Positions 27,117 through 36,490 of a stretch of 53,355 nt of DNA are shown in pieces (the first letter of the stretch is position 1; every line of letters starts with the position of its first letter). Source of the stretch: Chloroflexota bacterium (GTDB lineage: Bacteria > Chloroflexota > Anaerolineae > DUEN01); NCBI GenBank assembly GCA_013152435.1, contig JAADGJ010000046.1, forward strand, positions 1-53,355, given 5' to 3'. Both the position numbers and the translations under genes were made by a program. The notes beneath the pieces were generated by a model, which ran no database searches, was not told where the DNA came from, and saw only the letters and a program-made list of their open reading frames with translations.

Positions 27117-27803
27117 TTATCCTGGGGATGGCCGTCGTCGGTAGGACAACCAGAGCTGTAACCCGTTGGCCACATAGTGTGCCGTCAGCGGGGCCAGCAG
27201 GCTGCCTCGAGCCCGGAAAAGCCACGCGAAGAGCAGCCCGGCCAGCGTGGTGACGATCACGGCCAGTTTCCCCTGTGGCAGGTGGACGACGCCAAAGCAG
27301 AGGGCCAGGACGATCGCCAGCGGCCAGAAGGGGAGCGGTGGGGATAATCCTCCCAGGAGCAGTGACCGGAAGAGGATCTCCTCGGTGGCCACGGCCAGGA
27401 AGAGGGCCAACAGCACTGCCGGCCATTCGCCCGGGGTGCGGGGGGTGATGTTCCGCATGATGAATGCGTCGTACAGGCGGTTGCCCCAGCGTTGGATCAC
27501 CCATTGGGTGCCCCAGTAGATGGCGAGGGCCAAGACCCCGCCGACGCACACTCCCCACACGAGATCGTTCAGGGGGGCATTCGGAGCCCATCCCAGGCGC
27601 TCATACGGCAACCCGCTGAACGCTCCCAGGGCCAAGGCCACGATCAACAGGACGCCACGCAGCAAGTTCTCCGCAGGCAGCAGGAGCAGGTTGCGGTCAG
27701 GGCGCCATTGCCGGAGGAGCCGGGCGGTGCGCAGCGCGCCGAAGATGACCAGCGCCAGCAGCCCCAGAGAGCCCAGCAGGAACAGTGCGTATCCCGGAGT
27801 CAC
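27117..27803 (-). CDS. CPBP-family intramembrane metalloprotease
   Basis: This 228-residue protein is a polytopic membrane protein of the CAAX-protease/bacteriocin-processing family, which cleaves or binds proteins within the membrane. The diagnostic motifs are the glutamate pair in VATEEILFRSLLLGG, the second-motif His in FGVVHLPQGK, and HYVANG near the C-terminus. About six to seven helices are visible. The start is GTG 27803 with AGGGGCAGG upstream. It ends a minus-strand run that also encodes a metalloprotease anchored outside the membrane, 12 bases upstream, so the two may be co-transcribed. Substrate unknown. Confidence 0.88.
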   Translation of the reverse strand: MTPGYALFLLGSLGLLALVIFGALRTARLLRQWRPDRNLLLLPAENLLRGVLLIVALALGAFSGLPYERLGWAPNAPLNDLVWGVCVGGVLALAIYWGTQWVIQRWGNRLYDAFIMRNITPRTPGEWPAVLLALFLAVATEEILFRSLLLGGLSPPLPFWPLAIVLALCFGVVHLPQGKLAVIVTTLAGLLFAWLFRARGSLLAPLTAHYVANGLQLWLSYRRRPSPG

Positions 27804-27815
27804 GCCTGCCCCTGT

Positions 27816-29882
27816 TTATCGTGGTTCGATGGTGTACCGGTATGGGGCGACCTCTGTGGTGACGGGCGCCATGGCGCTGATGACCAGCACGGCCGACTTG
27901 CCGTTGCGCCCGAGCCCGTCGATGGCGACGGCTCCCGTCCCGTCCGGGCCGATCTCCATGCGTCGCACTTCCACGCCGCGGCGTCCCCCCTCGATGATCT
28001 GGATCAGCCAGCGCTGATAGAGCAGATTGTCCGTGCGGATCCAGCCCTCGCTGACCCAGCCGCCGTCGTCCGTCTCGAAGTCCGCGCTGTACCCGATCTC
28101 GGGAATGGACACATCGTCGATGAAGAGGCCGGGATAGTTGACCGCGTCATCGGTGATGTACTCCAGGCGCACCAGCACCTTCTGACCCGTGTATGGGGTG
28201 AGATCGATCTCCTCCAGCACCCATTTGGGAGTGTCCCCGCCTCCGCTCTTCCCCGTGTAACCGTGTCCGAAGGAGTTGCCGGTGGGGTTCTCGTCCGTGG
28301 TGTACTTGCCCTTCAGGATCGTCCACGTCTTGCCGCCGTCTGTGGAGACCTCCACGTACGCAAAGTCGTACTTGTCCTCCAGGTCGTACCACATCCACAT
28401 CTTCAGCGTCGCCTGATCCACCCCGGACAGGTCGAACTCTCGGGTGAGCCGGGTGTCGCTGTCATCCGCCCGATTCGCCCACCAGGTGAAGCGTCCGCTG
28501 TGGGCCTCCATATCGGCCAGGCGCACCGTCGACGCGCCCTGGAAGCGCACCACGACGTCTCCCCGTCCCTGGAGGAGGATATAATCGGCCGCGTACTGAT
28601 GAACCTCGCTCTCTCGCTCTACGGGATAAGATCGGTGACGTCGGTCGATGGCCACCGTCTGTGGGCGGTAGAGCTTATATCCATAGCGGCCGTCGGCGAT
28701 ATCCGGGTTGTTCAGGAAATTGGCGATCAGCCAGTCGGCGAAGATGTCCTCGAAGCGCTCGGAGCGGCCGGCTGCTGCCAGCGCCTCGTTGAAGCCGGCG
28801 ACGCCATTGGCCGGGGAGGCGACCACGGCCTTGGTCAGCTCCTCGCCAAACCGTTCCAGGAAGTAGGCCATGAACAGGAAGGAGCCGCCGTAATGCGGCC
28901 CGTTGCCGCCCGGGTCGTCGGTCCATGTGTTGAGCTGGGTATCGGGCAGCTCGGTGAAGAGTTGATCCGCCCGGCCGATGTTGAACCCGTTCAACACGGC
29001 GGCCAGCTCGGAGAACCCCTCGTTGACCCAGGTCTCCTCGTTGCGATCGTTGTACCAGTGGATCATGTGCTGAAATTCGTGGGCCAGCACACTGTCGTAG
29101 AACTCCGTTCCGGGACGAACGTTGTCGAGGTTGATGTAGAACATCTCGCGTTCGTTGGAGTACGGCTGGGCCAGGCGGGAGACCTCGTCGGCCGAGGAAT
29201 AGTATCCGGCGATGTGATCGCCCAATCGGCGGGCATGCAGGATGGTCAGGTGCGGGTCGTTGTCCACGCCCGGCGTCCACTCCGTGCCGAAGAACTCCCG
29301 GTTGGTCGGGTAGATCTCGTTCTCGAAGCGGTTGGCCGAGCGTTCCAGGTCCTCTTGATCGACTTTGGCTCCGACCTCCACCCACATGTACACGTGGGGG
29401 GTGATGTAGCGGAGCTCTGCTTCGATCTGAAAGTGCTCGTCGGTGTCCGTGTCGCCGACCCAGAAGGTCTCCCGGTCCCCCACCTGGTAAGTGGGCGGGG
29501 TGGGGTTCACGGTCGGTGGGATCTCGCCTACCCCGGGGCGCAGCCGTTGCGCCAGATCCCGCAGGTCTCTGGTCGGTATGACCACCTCCTCAAGCTGACG
29601 TTCCGTCTCGCTCGTCGGCCGAGGCGCCGTGGGGACCGGAGTGGGCGTGGGTTGTTGCGGGAGGGTGGGGAGAGGCGCCGGCTCGGTGACCCGAAACTCC
29701 GGCTCGGATGGCATGGGCCACGGAGCGGAGGACGGGCTGTCGGAGCGGTCGATCAAGTAGATCAGACCGCCGGCGGTGAGGAGCGCCAGACAGCAACAAC
29801 ATAGGGCGATGAAGGCGGTGCCCAGAATGGCGATAAGGGTCCGGTTGGTTTTGCTCTTCGTGCTCTCTTGAAGCTCGTTCAC
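27816..29882 (-). CDS. membrane-anchored M6-like metalloprotease
   Basis: This 688-residue protein resembles immune-inhibitor-A (M6-like) zinc proteases and probably degrades proteins at the cell surface. A short cytoplasmic start is followed by one helix (about 15-44) with four consecutive Cys, then a Thr/Pro linker (about 60-95). The zinc site is HEFQH (His268, Glu269, His272) with the downstream Glu288 in NEGFSE as probable third ligand. The C-terminal 270 residues are beta-rich with YVEVSTDGGKTWTILKG and PGLFIDDVSIPEIGY, typical of the M6-associated beta-sandwich. GTG 29882 has AGGAGTC upstream. Secreted proteases suit a cell that imports peptides, but no direct link is shown. Confidence 0.85.
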   Translation of the reverse strand: MNELQESTKSKTNRTLIAILGTAFIALCCCCLALLTAGGLIYLIDRSDSPSSAPWPMPSEPEFRVTEPAPLPTLPQQPTPTPVPTAPRPTSETERQLEEVVIPTRDLRDLAQRLRPGVGEIPPTVNPTPPTYQVGDRETFWVGDTDTDEHFQIEAELRYITPHVYMWVEVGAKVDQEDLERSANRFENEIYPTNREFFGTEWTPGVDNDPHLTILHARRLGDHIAGYYSSADEVSRLAQPYSNEREMFYINLDNVRPGTEFYDSVLAHEFQHMIHWYNDRNEETWVNEGFSELAAVLNGFNIGRADQLFTELPDTQLNTWTDDPGGNGPHYGGSFLFMAYFLERFGEELTKAVVASPANGVAGFNEALAAAGRSERFEDIFADWLIANFLNNPDIADGRYGYKLYRPQTVAIDRRHRSYPVERESEVHQYAADYILLQGRGDVVVRFQGASTVRLADMEAHSGRFTWWANRADDSDTRLTREFDLSGVDQATLKMWMWYDLEDKYDFAYVEVSTDGGKTWTILKGKYTTDENPTGNSFGHGYTGKSGGGDTPKWVLEEIDLTPYTGQKVLVRLEYITDDAVNYPGLFIDDVSIPEIGYSADFETDDGGWVSEGWIRTDNLLYQRWLIQIIEGGRRGVEVRRMEIGPDGTGAVAIDGLGRNGKSAVLVISAMAPVTTEVAPYRYTIEPR

Positions 29883-29918
29883 AGACTCGACTCCTGTCCT
29901 GGTATCTGCCGGGGCCGC

Positions 29919-32771
29919 CTATGGCCGGCAGCCTACGATCGGTTGATCCATGATGGGAAACCGGGTGCGGGCGTCTACGCCGTGCACCCACACATTCGAG
30001 CGGGTAACGTATCCATCCACCTCCACCCAGAAGGCCCAGCGAGAGCGGCCATCCCGGGCGGCGCTTACGTCGATATTGTCGAAATCCCAGACCGGGTAGG
30101 AGAACCCGTTTGTGGCGATGCGCATGTGTCCGATGCCGACGGTCCGACCGATCCCGTTATCCAGGGCGCCGATCAGCCTCACGACCAGGTCCCGCTCAGG
30201 GGGGATGGAGGTGAAGGTGCCCGGCAGGTAGAGCCCGACACGTACATTGGCCAGATCCGCCTCCTCGACGGAACGAGGTCGCCCCCGGGTATCGTGGGGC
30301 CAGACCACCAGAATCCGGGCATCGATCTCCTTTTCCGGCATGGCGGTCGCCACGGCGCTGGGCCATGTGGGCTGGGGATAATAGGTTCGCGGGTCGGCGG
30401 CATGGGCCCACATGCTGGTGCGTGTGATCGCATCGGGCACACGCACCAGATAGTACAGCTTGGCGTCCGGCCGCTGGGCATAGCTGACATCCATGTCGTT
30501 GAGATCCCACATGGTGCTGAGGGCATCCCCGATAGGTCGCCGCCGGGCCTGCGCCAGAAAGCGGGCGGGCTCGCTGTCCCGGGCCTCCCATATTTCCACC
30601 CGTGGTTCCCATCCACACGGCACGGGCTCCAGGCTATCGGGATAAAACAGGCGCAGGCTCATATTCGCCCGTGTGGCCTCGGCGACGGGGGCCCAGCCGT
30701 GCGGCCACACGATCTCGATTCGGGCGTCGACCGCCTCTGGCGAGGGGCTCTCGCTTCCGGGCTGCCCGCTGGCCCATATCCCGGCATGGGATGTGCCGAC
30801 GACCACATCCTCGGGTGATCGATAGTCGGCTGCGATGGCCGTGACCTTGTTATCCCCCAATGTGTGTCCGATGGAGAGCCACGTATGCCCTCCATCTTCG
30901 CTGATCCACAGCCCGGCATCCTGTCGGGCGGCGAGGATGCGCTCTGGCGATCGGGGGTCCGTCCACACCACGTCGAACGTGACGTCCGTGGGGAGGCCCG
31001 GCGCCTGGCGCCAACTCCGCCCCCCGTCTTCGCTGATCCATAGCCCCTGTTCAGCCACAGTGGCGATCAACAGCTGATCATTCCCGACGAGTTGGGCCAT
31101 GTCCGCCCCGGAGGCGACTGGCCATGGGAGCTTCTGCCAGCTTGCCCCGCCGTCCGTCGATCGATACAGTCCTGGCTCACCGTCCTGGGCGGTGACATAC
31201 AGGCCATCGGAGCGGATGAGTATCGAGCCGATCCTTGCGTCGGCAAAGCCGATCTGTGTCCAGGTGTCGCCTCCGTCGTCTGATCGGTAGAGCCCGGCTC
31301 CATAGGTCCCCGCGTATAGCGTGCCGTGCGGGTCCACCTGTATGTCTCGGATGATTGTATCCTGCAATGCGCATTTCGTCCAGGTACGCCCGTTGTCCAG
31401 GCTCTGACAAATGCCATCATATGTCGCCGCATAGACACGCTCGGGCTGATCGGGGAGGCTGACCAGGGCGTTGACCCTGGTCTCTCCCAGCCCTCGCGTC
31501 ACATGCCAGCTGCGGCCGCCATCCTCGCTGCGCAGAAGGGCCGGAGGAGCCAGGTAACCGCCTCCCCAGGCCATGGCGGCCAACCACGTCTGCGGGCGAT
31601 CGGGGAAGCTGTACAGCGCTCGGATCGAGCCGTTGGGGGGCAGACCCTGGTTGTGCGCCACCCATATCGCCCGGTCCTGGTTCCAGCGATAGACGCCGAG
31701 CGGAGTAGCGGCCCATAGCGTGCCCTTTTCCCTCTGGTCCAGGAGGAGCTGGTTGGCACCCATCGCCCCCAGATCGCCCTCCATGGCCTCCCAGATGTTA
31801 TCCTCCCACGAGCCCAGGAAGACGCCCGTCCGGGTGGCGAGGACGAGCCGATGATCCGGGAGGGCGATGAGATCGAGGGGCGGAGAGCCCGGGATGGGCA
31901 GGATGGCCTCCGACCAGCTCCGCCCGCGATCCTGGCTACGCGCCAGCGCCAGATGGAAGCCCCGATCATCTTGGATCAGGCGGGCGGCGAACAGAGTGGG
32001 GGGATCGTCGGCGGTCAGGGCAAGGACGGTCATTCCCTGGGTGAGGGAGGGGTCGAGGCCGCCCGGAATCCATGTGTTCCCCCCGTCCTGGCTGATCAGG
32101 ATCCCTCCTCGGGTGGCCGCGTAGAGTCGATCGATGTCGGTGGGATCGACCAGTACACGCCCCAGCCCGCTGCCCGGGTTGGTGTCGAACTCCTGGACCA
32201 GCAGGCGCTCGAAGGTCTGTCCTCCATCTCGGCTCCGGAAGAGCCAGTGCTTGGCGTATTTGTGGTTTTCCGCGGCGATCACGTAGATGCGGGTGGGGTC
32301 TGTGGCGGGCAGAAGGACCTGCCGGATGGTCATGCCGCGCTCCGGCCAGTAGCCCGGCTCCGTGTCGCCCATCGCGTTCTCCAACGGCACTCGGATCCAG
32401 ATCGGGTCCCCGGCGGCGCGCCGAAATAGCCCGTTGCTGGTGCCCAGGTACAGGGTTCCCGTGGGGGATATGGCGATCGTCATCAGGGTGAGCCAGCTCA
32501 GATCATTGCCAGCCGGCTTCCAACTTTCCCCACCGTCTTGAGTCCGATAGAGCGCGGTCACCGAACGACCGGCGGTCGTAGCTGAGGCGATAGCCCACAT
32601 GTCATTCGGTTGGATCGGGTGCTGTGCCAGCGAGACGACGGCGCCATAGGGCGTGTTCAACGGATATAAGTTGGGCTCTCCGGCTGCTGTCGCAGGGAGC
32701 GGCCACGCCCCGGCGACGGACATGATGATGATCAGGGCGCCGAGCAGCCGGATCCGTAGGGCTGGAAGCAT
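29919..32771 (-). CDS. secreted Asp-box (BNR/sortilin-like) beta-propeller protein
   Basis: This 950-residue exported protein has a signal peptide (about 1-30, ending PATAA) and then about a dozen repeats with the Asp-box pattern SxDGGxxW, for example SRDGGQTF, SQDGGNTW, SDDGGDTW, STDGGASW and two copies of SEDGG. Such repeats build one or two beta-propellers like those of sialidases, YCF48 and sortilin. The last 280 residues hold two similar modules that each contain IVWPH and a WDxxDIDVS- or WDLNDMDVS-type motif, suggesting a duplicated adhesion or binding domain. No catalytic sialidase residues are evident. I chose ATG 32771; GTG 32813 adds 14 residues. Function unknown. Confidence 0.8.
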   Translation of the reverse strand: MLPALRIRLLGALIIIMSVAGAWPLPATAAGEPNLYPLNTPYGAVVSLAQHPIQPNDMWAIASATTAGRSVTALYRTQDGGESWKPAGNDLSWLTLMTIAISPTGTLYLGTSNGLFRRAAGDPIWIRVPLENAMGDTEPGYWPERGMTIRQVLLPATDPTRIYVIAAENHKYAKHWLFRSRDGGQTFERLLVQEFDTNPGSGLGRVLVDPTDIDRLYAATRGGILISQDGGNTWIPGGLDPSLTQGMTVLALTADDPPTLFAARLIQDDRGFHLALARSQDRGRSWSEAILPIPGSPPLDLIALPDHRLVLATRTGVFLGSWEDNIWEAMEGDLGAMGANQLLLDQREKGTLWAATPLGVYRWNQDRAIWVAHNQGLPPNGSIRALYSFPDRPQTWLAAMAWGGGYLAPPALLRSEDGGRSWHVTRGLGETRVNALVSLPDQPERVYAATYDGICQSLDNGRTWTKCALQDTIIRDIQVDPHGTLYAGTYGAGLYRSDDGGDTWTQIGFADARIGSILIRSDGLYVTAQDGEPGLYRSTDGGASWQKLPWPVASGADMAQLVGNDQLLIATVAEQGLWISEDGGRSWRQAPGLPTDVTFDVVWTDPRSPERILAARQDAGLWISEDGGHTWLSIGHTLGDNKVTAIAADYRSPEDVVVGTSHAGIWASGQPGSESPSPEAVDARIEIVWPHGWAPVAEATRANMSLRLFYPDSLEPVPCGWEPRVEIWEARDSEPARFLAQARRRPIGDALSTMWDLNDMDVSYAQRPDAKLYYLVRVPDAITRTSMWAHAADPRTYYPQPTWPSAVATAMPEKEIDARILVVWPHDTRGRPRSVEEADLANVRVGLYLPGTFTSIPPERDLVVRLIGALDNGIGRTVGIGHMRIATNGFSYPVWDFDNIDVSAARDGRSRWAFWVEVDGYVTRSNVWVHGVDARTRFPIMDQPIVGCRP

Positions 32772-32921
32772 AATATGGGTCTCTGGGATAAGGGAGCGTC
32801 GATTGATTCGCACGCGATATCATAGCCTGCCCGGGTGGTTCGCGCAAATCGAGCGCGGACTACCCTGGTGGTCATGGGCCCTGGACGCGGGCATCGCCGC
32901 CCCTCGGCGGCGAGACGCGGC

Positions 32922-32961
32922 GCACCCGCCCGCGGGGTGGGACCGGCGGGCGGGTGCTTTT
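32922..32961 (+). terminator. GC-rich hairpin with T-run
   Basis: GCACCCGCCCGC (32922-32933) pairs perfectly with GCGGGCGGGTGC (32946-32957), followed by TTTT on the plus strand. Neighbouring genes run on the minus strand, where it lies directly after the SIMPL gene stop with four A before it and no U-run, so it may act there as a 3'-end stem. Confidence 0.55.
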
Positions 32962-32975
32962 CAGGGAAGGAGAAG

Positions 32976-33740
32976 TCATTTGATGGCGAACACCACCTGT
33001 AGCTGAGCCTGGAAGGTCAGTTCGCCGGGGGCGATGGGTCCGGCGCCGCCAAAGGCCGCTCGAGCCGCTTCCGCGATGCCCATGACCGGGAAGGCTGGAG
33101 AGCCGATGACCTCGCTTACGCTGACCACCTCTCCCAGCTCCACGCCGGCCAGCTCCGCCAGCTCTGCCGCCTTGTCTCGTGCGTTCTCCATAGCCTTCGC
33201 CCGGGCCTCTGATTCGGCCTCACTGGCGTCCTCGATGTCGAAGCTCACCCCCCAGATGGTGTTGGCGCCGGCCTCCACCGCCGCATCCAGCACGGCGGCG
33301 ACGGTGTCCAGGTCCCGGATCGTCACCTGAACCATGTTGGATACCCGGTAGCGGCCCTGTGGCTCGGCCATGGGGAGCGTTTCCTTGCCGGGCATCATCG
33401 GAGCGGCCATGTAGGGCTCTCGCTCAAAGTTGATGCTGTAGTTGGATGTCTGAATGTCCTTCTCCTCGATCCCGGCCTTTTGTAGCGCCTCCAGGATGGC
33501 CGTCATCTGCTCTCGGTTTTTGGCCGTGGCCTCTTTGACCGTTGGGGCGAACACTTCCACCCCGATCTGTGCTCGCGCTACGTCCGGCTCCACGCGTACT
33601 TTGCCATGGCCTACCACGGTGATCGTTCGGGTGGCCCCGCTGGCGGGCGTGGTCTGTGGTTGGGTGAACGCCAGTCCGCCCAGGGCGGCACCTAGCAATG
33701 AGATGATCAGGATCGCGATCAGGCTTTTCCTGCGTGACAT
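32976..33740 (-). CDS. SIMPL domain protein (DUF541, YggE-like), exported
   Basis: This 254-residue protein has an N-terminal signal or anchor helix (about 5-27) and a SIMPL/DUF541 domain. The family start ITVVGHGKVRVEPDVARAQI is clear, as are EALQKAGIEEKDIQTSNYSI and NTIWGVSFDIED. E. coli YggE, the best known member, is periplasmic and linked to oxidative-stress tolerance; the biochemical activity is not settled. ATG 33740 has GAGGAGG upstream. It follows the unknown membrane-protein gene on the same strand. Confidence 0.92.
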   Translation of the reverse strand: MSRRKSLIAILIISLLGAALGGLAFTQPQTTPASGATRTITVVGHGKVRVEPDVARAQIGVEVFAPTVKEATAKNREQMTAILEALQKAGIEEKDIQTSNYSINFEREPYMAAPMMPGKETLPMAEPQGRYRVSNMVQVTIRDLDTVAAVLDAAVEAGANTIWGVSFDIEDASEAESEARAKAMENARDKAAELAELAGVELGEVVSVSEVIGSPAFPVMGIAEAARAAFGGAGPIAPGELTFQAQLQVVFAIK

Positions 33741-33906
33741 GGGGACCTCCTCTTGGGGTATAGGTTGGCGCGACGTCAGGTCTGCCTGACGTTCATCTCT
33801 TAGACGTCAACGTGTGGGTGAGTGTTCCGATGGGAGGCAAACGGCCGGGTCAGGATCGTTGAAACGGCGAAGCCTCTCGGCTGTGTTGGGCCTTTTCCCT
33901 ATGGGC

Positions 33907-34641
33907 TCAATGCACGACGTTGATCGTGACTTCACATGGTGGAGGGTAGTTGCCTGTGTTGTCCACCACGACCAGGCGCAATGTGTAGGCGCCGTCAGGC
34001 AGGGGAGAGGTATCCCACATGCCCAGGACGCCATCGGCGGGGCGGTCTTGGCCGGTGATGTAGGCGAACTCCATGGAAGTTCCTGCCGGTCGGAACTCCA
34101 GTTTGTAGTATTGCATGTTGGGTGTGTTCGCCGTCCCTACGACCTGGACCACGCCGCTCACCGTCTGGTTTTGTCCCGGAGAGACCAGACGGGCCAGGGG
34201 ATTGGGGCAGTCAGGGGCCGTCACCGGCGGTTCCGTGGGCTCAGGTGGAGGGGGCAGCGGGCGCAACGTCGGGCGTGGGCGCGGCGTCGGCGGTGGTTGG
34301 GTTGGCGTCGGCGATGGAGTGGGCGTGGGCTCTTGCGCATCCAGCGCGGGCAGGACGATCGCCGGCGTGGGGGAGGCGGTTCCCTCCATGAAGGGTTGGA
34401 CCGCCTCCAATAGCACGTTGCTGATGAAGTAGGTGACGCCCATGACGGTCAGGAGCGCTACGGCGACCCCGAACGCGTTATAGACGCGTTGAAGCGCCGC
34501 CTCGCGCTCCAGGGCGAAGACGGCTCGTTTTCGCTCCCTGCGCGCCCGGATCACCACGCGCAGGTACCAGAGCGCGATGAACGCACATGTGACGTATACC
34601 CAGGACGCGTTGTCGGCGATGAATTGGAGTAAGACGGTCAT
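33907..34641 (-). CDS. two-helix membrane protein with Pro/Thr linker and Ig-like domain
   Basis: I do not recognise a named family for this 244-residue protein. It has two membrane helices (about 9-29 and 55-77), separated by a basic, coiled-coil-like cytoplasmic segment (RARRERKRAVFALEREAAL). A long Pro/Thr-rich linker (about 90-140) leads to a C-terminal beta-sandwich domain with two Cys (the CPNP and PPPCEVTINV segments), probably a disulfide, and PDGAYTLRLVVVDNTGNYP, typical of Ig-like modules on Chloroflexi surface proteins. The last domain should face outward. ATG 34641 has GGAAGG upstream. It lies next to the SIMPL gene; a surface-binding role is inference. Confidence 0.7.
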   Translation of the reverse strand: MTVLLQFIADNASWVYVTCAFIALWYLRVVIRARRERKRAVFALEREAALQRVYNAFGVAVALLTVMGVTYFISNVLLEAVQPFMEGTASPTPAIVLPALDAQEPTPTPSPTPTQPPPTPRPRPTLRPLPPPPEPTEPPVTAPDCPNPLARLVSPGQNQTVSGVVQVVGTANTPNMQYYKLEFRPAGTSMEFAYITGQDRPADGVLGMWDTSPLPDGAYTLRLVVVDNTGNYPPPCEVTINVVH

Positions 34642-34698
34642 GCTGGTCCCGAGCCTTCCGCGGGGATATCCCGTGCTGATGCGTGCGTGCCCGCGGCC

Positions 34699-35568
34699 TT
34701 ATGAGGTGGGCAGGCTGTCTAGGCGCGATAGGACGCCCATGATCAGTCGGGTGAGACGAGGCGTAATCGTCTTCCCGGCCTCCAGGACCTCCTCGTGGCT
34801 GGCTCCCACCTCGGCGTCAGGATCGTCGATGGCGATGTTGCTGATACCGGAAATACCGAGAACGCGCATGCCTCCATGCCGGGCCACGATCACCTCGGGG
34901 ACCGTCGACATCCCTACGGCGTCGGCGCCCACCATGCGCAAGAAGCGGATGTCGGCTGGGGTCTCGAACGTGGGGCCGGCCAGCCCTGCGTAGACGCCCT
35001 CCTTCAATTCGATATCCAGGTCGGCTGCGACCTGACGGGCGAGCTCTCTCAGCGTCCGATTGTAGGCTTGCGACATATCCAGGAAACGGGGGCCAAGCGA
35101 TGGGTCGTTCGGGCCGCGCAACGGGCTTAACCCTGCCATCCCGATCAGGTTCAGGTGATCCTTGATCAACATGAGATCACCCGCCCGGAACGTGGTGTTG
35201 ATGCCCCCAGCGGCGTTGGTCACGATCAGCGTCTGAATCCCCATGATCTGCATCACGCGTATGGGGAATGTGACCTGCTGGAGCGAGTAGCCCTCGTAGT
35301 AATGAGCCCTCCCCTGCATGACCATGACGGTCTGGCCTGCCAGCCGGCCGATGACCAGTTGCCCACGATGTCCTTCCACAGTGGACACCGGAAAATGCGG
35401 AATCTCCGGATAGGGGATGGTTTGCGCGTCTTCTACGTGATCGGCCAGGCTGCTGAGCCCGGACCCCAACACGATCCCCACTGCTGGTTGGTGTCGTGTC
35501 CGAGAGCGGATCACCTGAATGGCTGTCTGGAAGTCTTCGACGGTAAATGTGTGCTCCACTTTTTGCAT
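34699..35568 (-). CDS. punA: purine nucleoside phosphorylase, trimeric type
   Basis: This enzyme cleaves inosine or guanosine with phosphate to give the base and ribose-1-phosphate, in purine salvage. The 289-residue protein has GIVLGSGLSSLAD (phosphate-binding Ser36), GRAHYYEGY (Arg87, His89), VTNAAGGIN, Glu202 in AGPTFETPADIR, Met220, and Asn244 in GISGISNIA, all features of the low-molecular-mass PNP class. Glu202 with Asn244 suggests 6-oxopurine preference. I chose ATG 35568 (AAGG upstream); a longer frame reaches back to 35736 across the recombinase end. The recombinase gene lies 37 bases upstream. Confidence 0.93.
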   Translation of the reverse strand: MQKVEHTFTVEDFQTAIQVIRSRTRHQPAVGIVLGSGLSSLADHVEDAQTIPYPEIPHFPVSTVEGHRGQLVIGRLAGQTVMVMQGRAHYYEGYSLQQVTFPIRVMQIMGIQTLIVTNAAGGINTTFRAGDLMLIKDHLNLIGMAGLSPLRGPNDPSLGPRFLDMSQAYNRTLRELARQVAADLDIELKEGVYAGLAGPTFETPADIRFLRMVGADAVGMSTVPEVIVARHGGMRVLGISGISNIAIDDPDAEVGASHEEVLEAGKTITPRLTRLIMGVLSRLDSLPTS

Positions 35569-35605
35569 CCTTGTCCGTGTGATGTGGGTTGAATGGGTAT
35601 GACTC

Positions 35606-36490
35606 TCAAGAGGATGGATGGTCGGGTCGCTCTTGGAGAAGGGCGGTATATGCCTGCGTGGTCGAGGGGCTGGCATGCCCCAGCAGTTGCTGGACCTCGC
35701 GTATATCGGCGCCCTGATTGAGCATGTGAAGCGCAAAGGAGTGGCGCAGCGTATGCGGTGTCACCTCATCGCTGATGCCGGCCGCACGCACGTAGCGTTT
35801 GATGATGAGCCAGAGCCCTTGGCGGGTGAGGCGCTTCCCCCGGTGGTTGACGAACAGCGCTCTCTCCTCGCTGCTCGCGCCGAGGCGTGGACGACCGTTG
35901 TGCAGGTATTCCCGCAGGGCCTGCACGGCCATCGCGTTTAATTGGACCACGCGCTCCTGATCTCCCCGGCTTGCGCATCGCACGGTGCCCACCGTCAGGT
36001 TCACATCCGTCAGGTCGAGCGAGACCAACTCGGTGACCCGCATCCCCGTGGCGTACAGGAGGACCATCAACGCCCGATCCCGTAGCCCTTTGGCGCTGCG
36101 ATCCTTGGCTGATTCCGCCAGCAGATGTTCGATCTGTTGGCGGGATAGCGCCTTGGGAGGCTGTTTCTTGACCTTGGGAGAGTCGATCGAGGCCGTGGGA
36201 TCTTCCGCGATCACGCCGGTTTGCTGGATGAATCGAAAGAAGGACTTGACGGCGGCGACTTTTCGGGCCACGGTCGACGTGGCATACTCTCGATCCTTGA
36301 GATGCAGGATGTAATCGATGATGTGAGCCTGGTTTACATCGGACCATCCCGGGTTGGTGGGCAAGCGGCCGGAATTGCTGATGTAGGTGAGGAATTGGGT
36401 CAGATCATTGCGGTAGGCGGCGATGGTGTTCGCGGAATAGTTCTTCTCGACGATCAGGTAGTCCAAAAAGGCCTGGACCTGTTGTTCCAT
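35606..36490 (-). CDS. Xer-like tyrosine recombinase with Arg at the catalytic Lys position
   Basis: This 294-residue site-specific recombinase has the size and layout of XerC/XerD, which resolve chromosome dimers. The N-terminal SAM-like DNA-binding domain spans about 1-90 and starts VQAFLDYLIVEKNYSANTIA. Catalytic residues seen are Arg151 (TGMRVTELVSL), His246 and Arg249 (TPHTLRHSFA), His272 (LLGHASPSTTQ) and nucleophile Tyr281 (QAYT). In the beta-hairpin where E. coli XerD has GKGNKER, this protein has SRGDQER, so Lys is replaced by Arg175. ATG 36490 follows AGAGGAG. Location beside purine salvage suggests a housekeeping recombinase rather than an integrase; I leave the symbol blank because XerC and XerD cannot be separated here. 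Confidence 0.85.
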   Translation of the reverse strand: MEQQVQAFLDYLIVEKNYSANTIAAYRNDLTQFLTYISNSGRLPTNPGWSDVNQAHIIDYILHLKDREYATSTVARKVAAVKSFFRFIQQTGVIAEDPTASIDSPKVKKQPPKALSRQQIEHLLAESAKDRSAKGLRDRALMVLLYATGMRVTELVSLDLTDVNLTVGTVRCASRGDQERVVQLNAMAVQALREYLHNGRPRLGASSEERALFVNHRGKRLTRQGLWLIIKRYVRAAGISDEVTPHTLRHSFALHMLNQGADIREVQQLLGHASPSTTQAYTALLQERPDHPSS

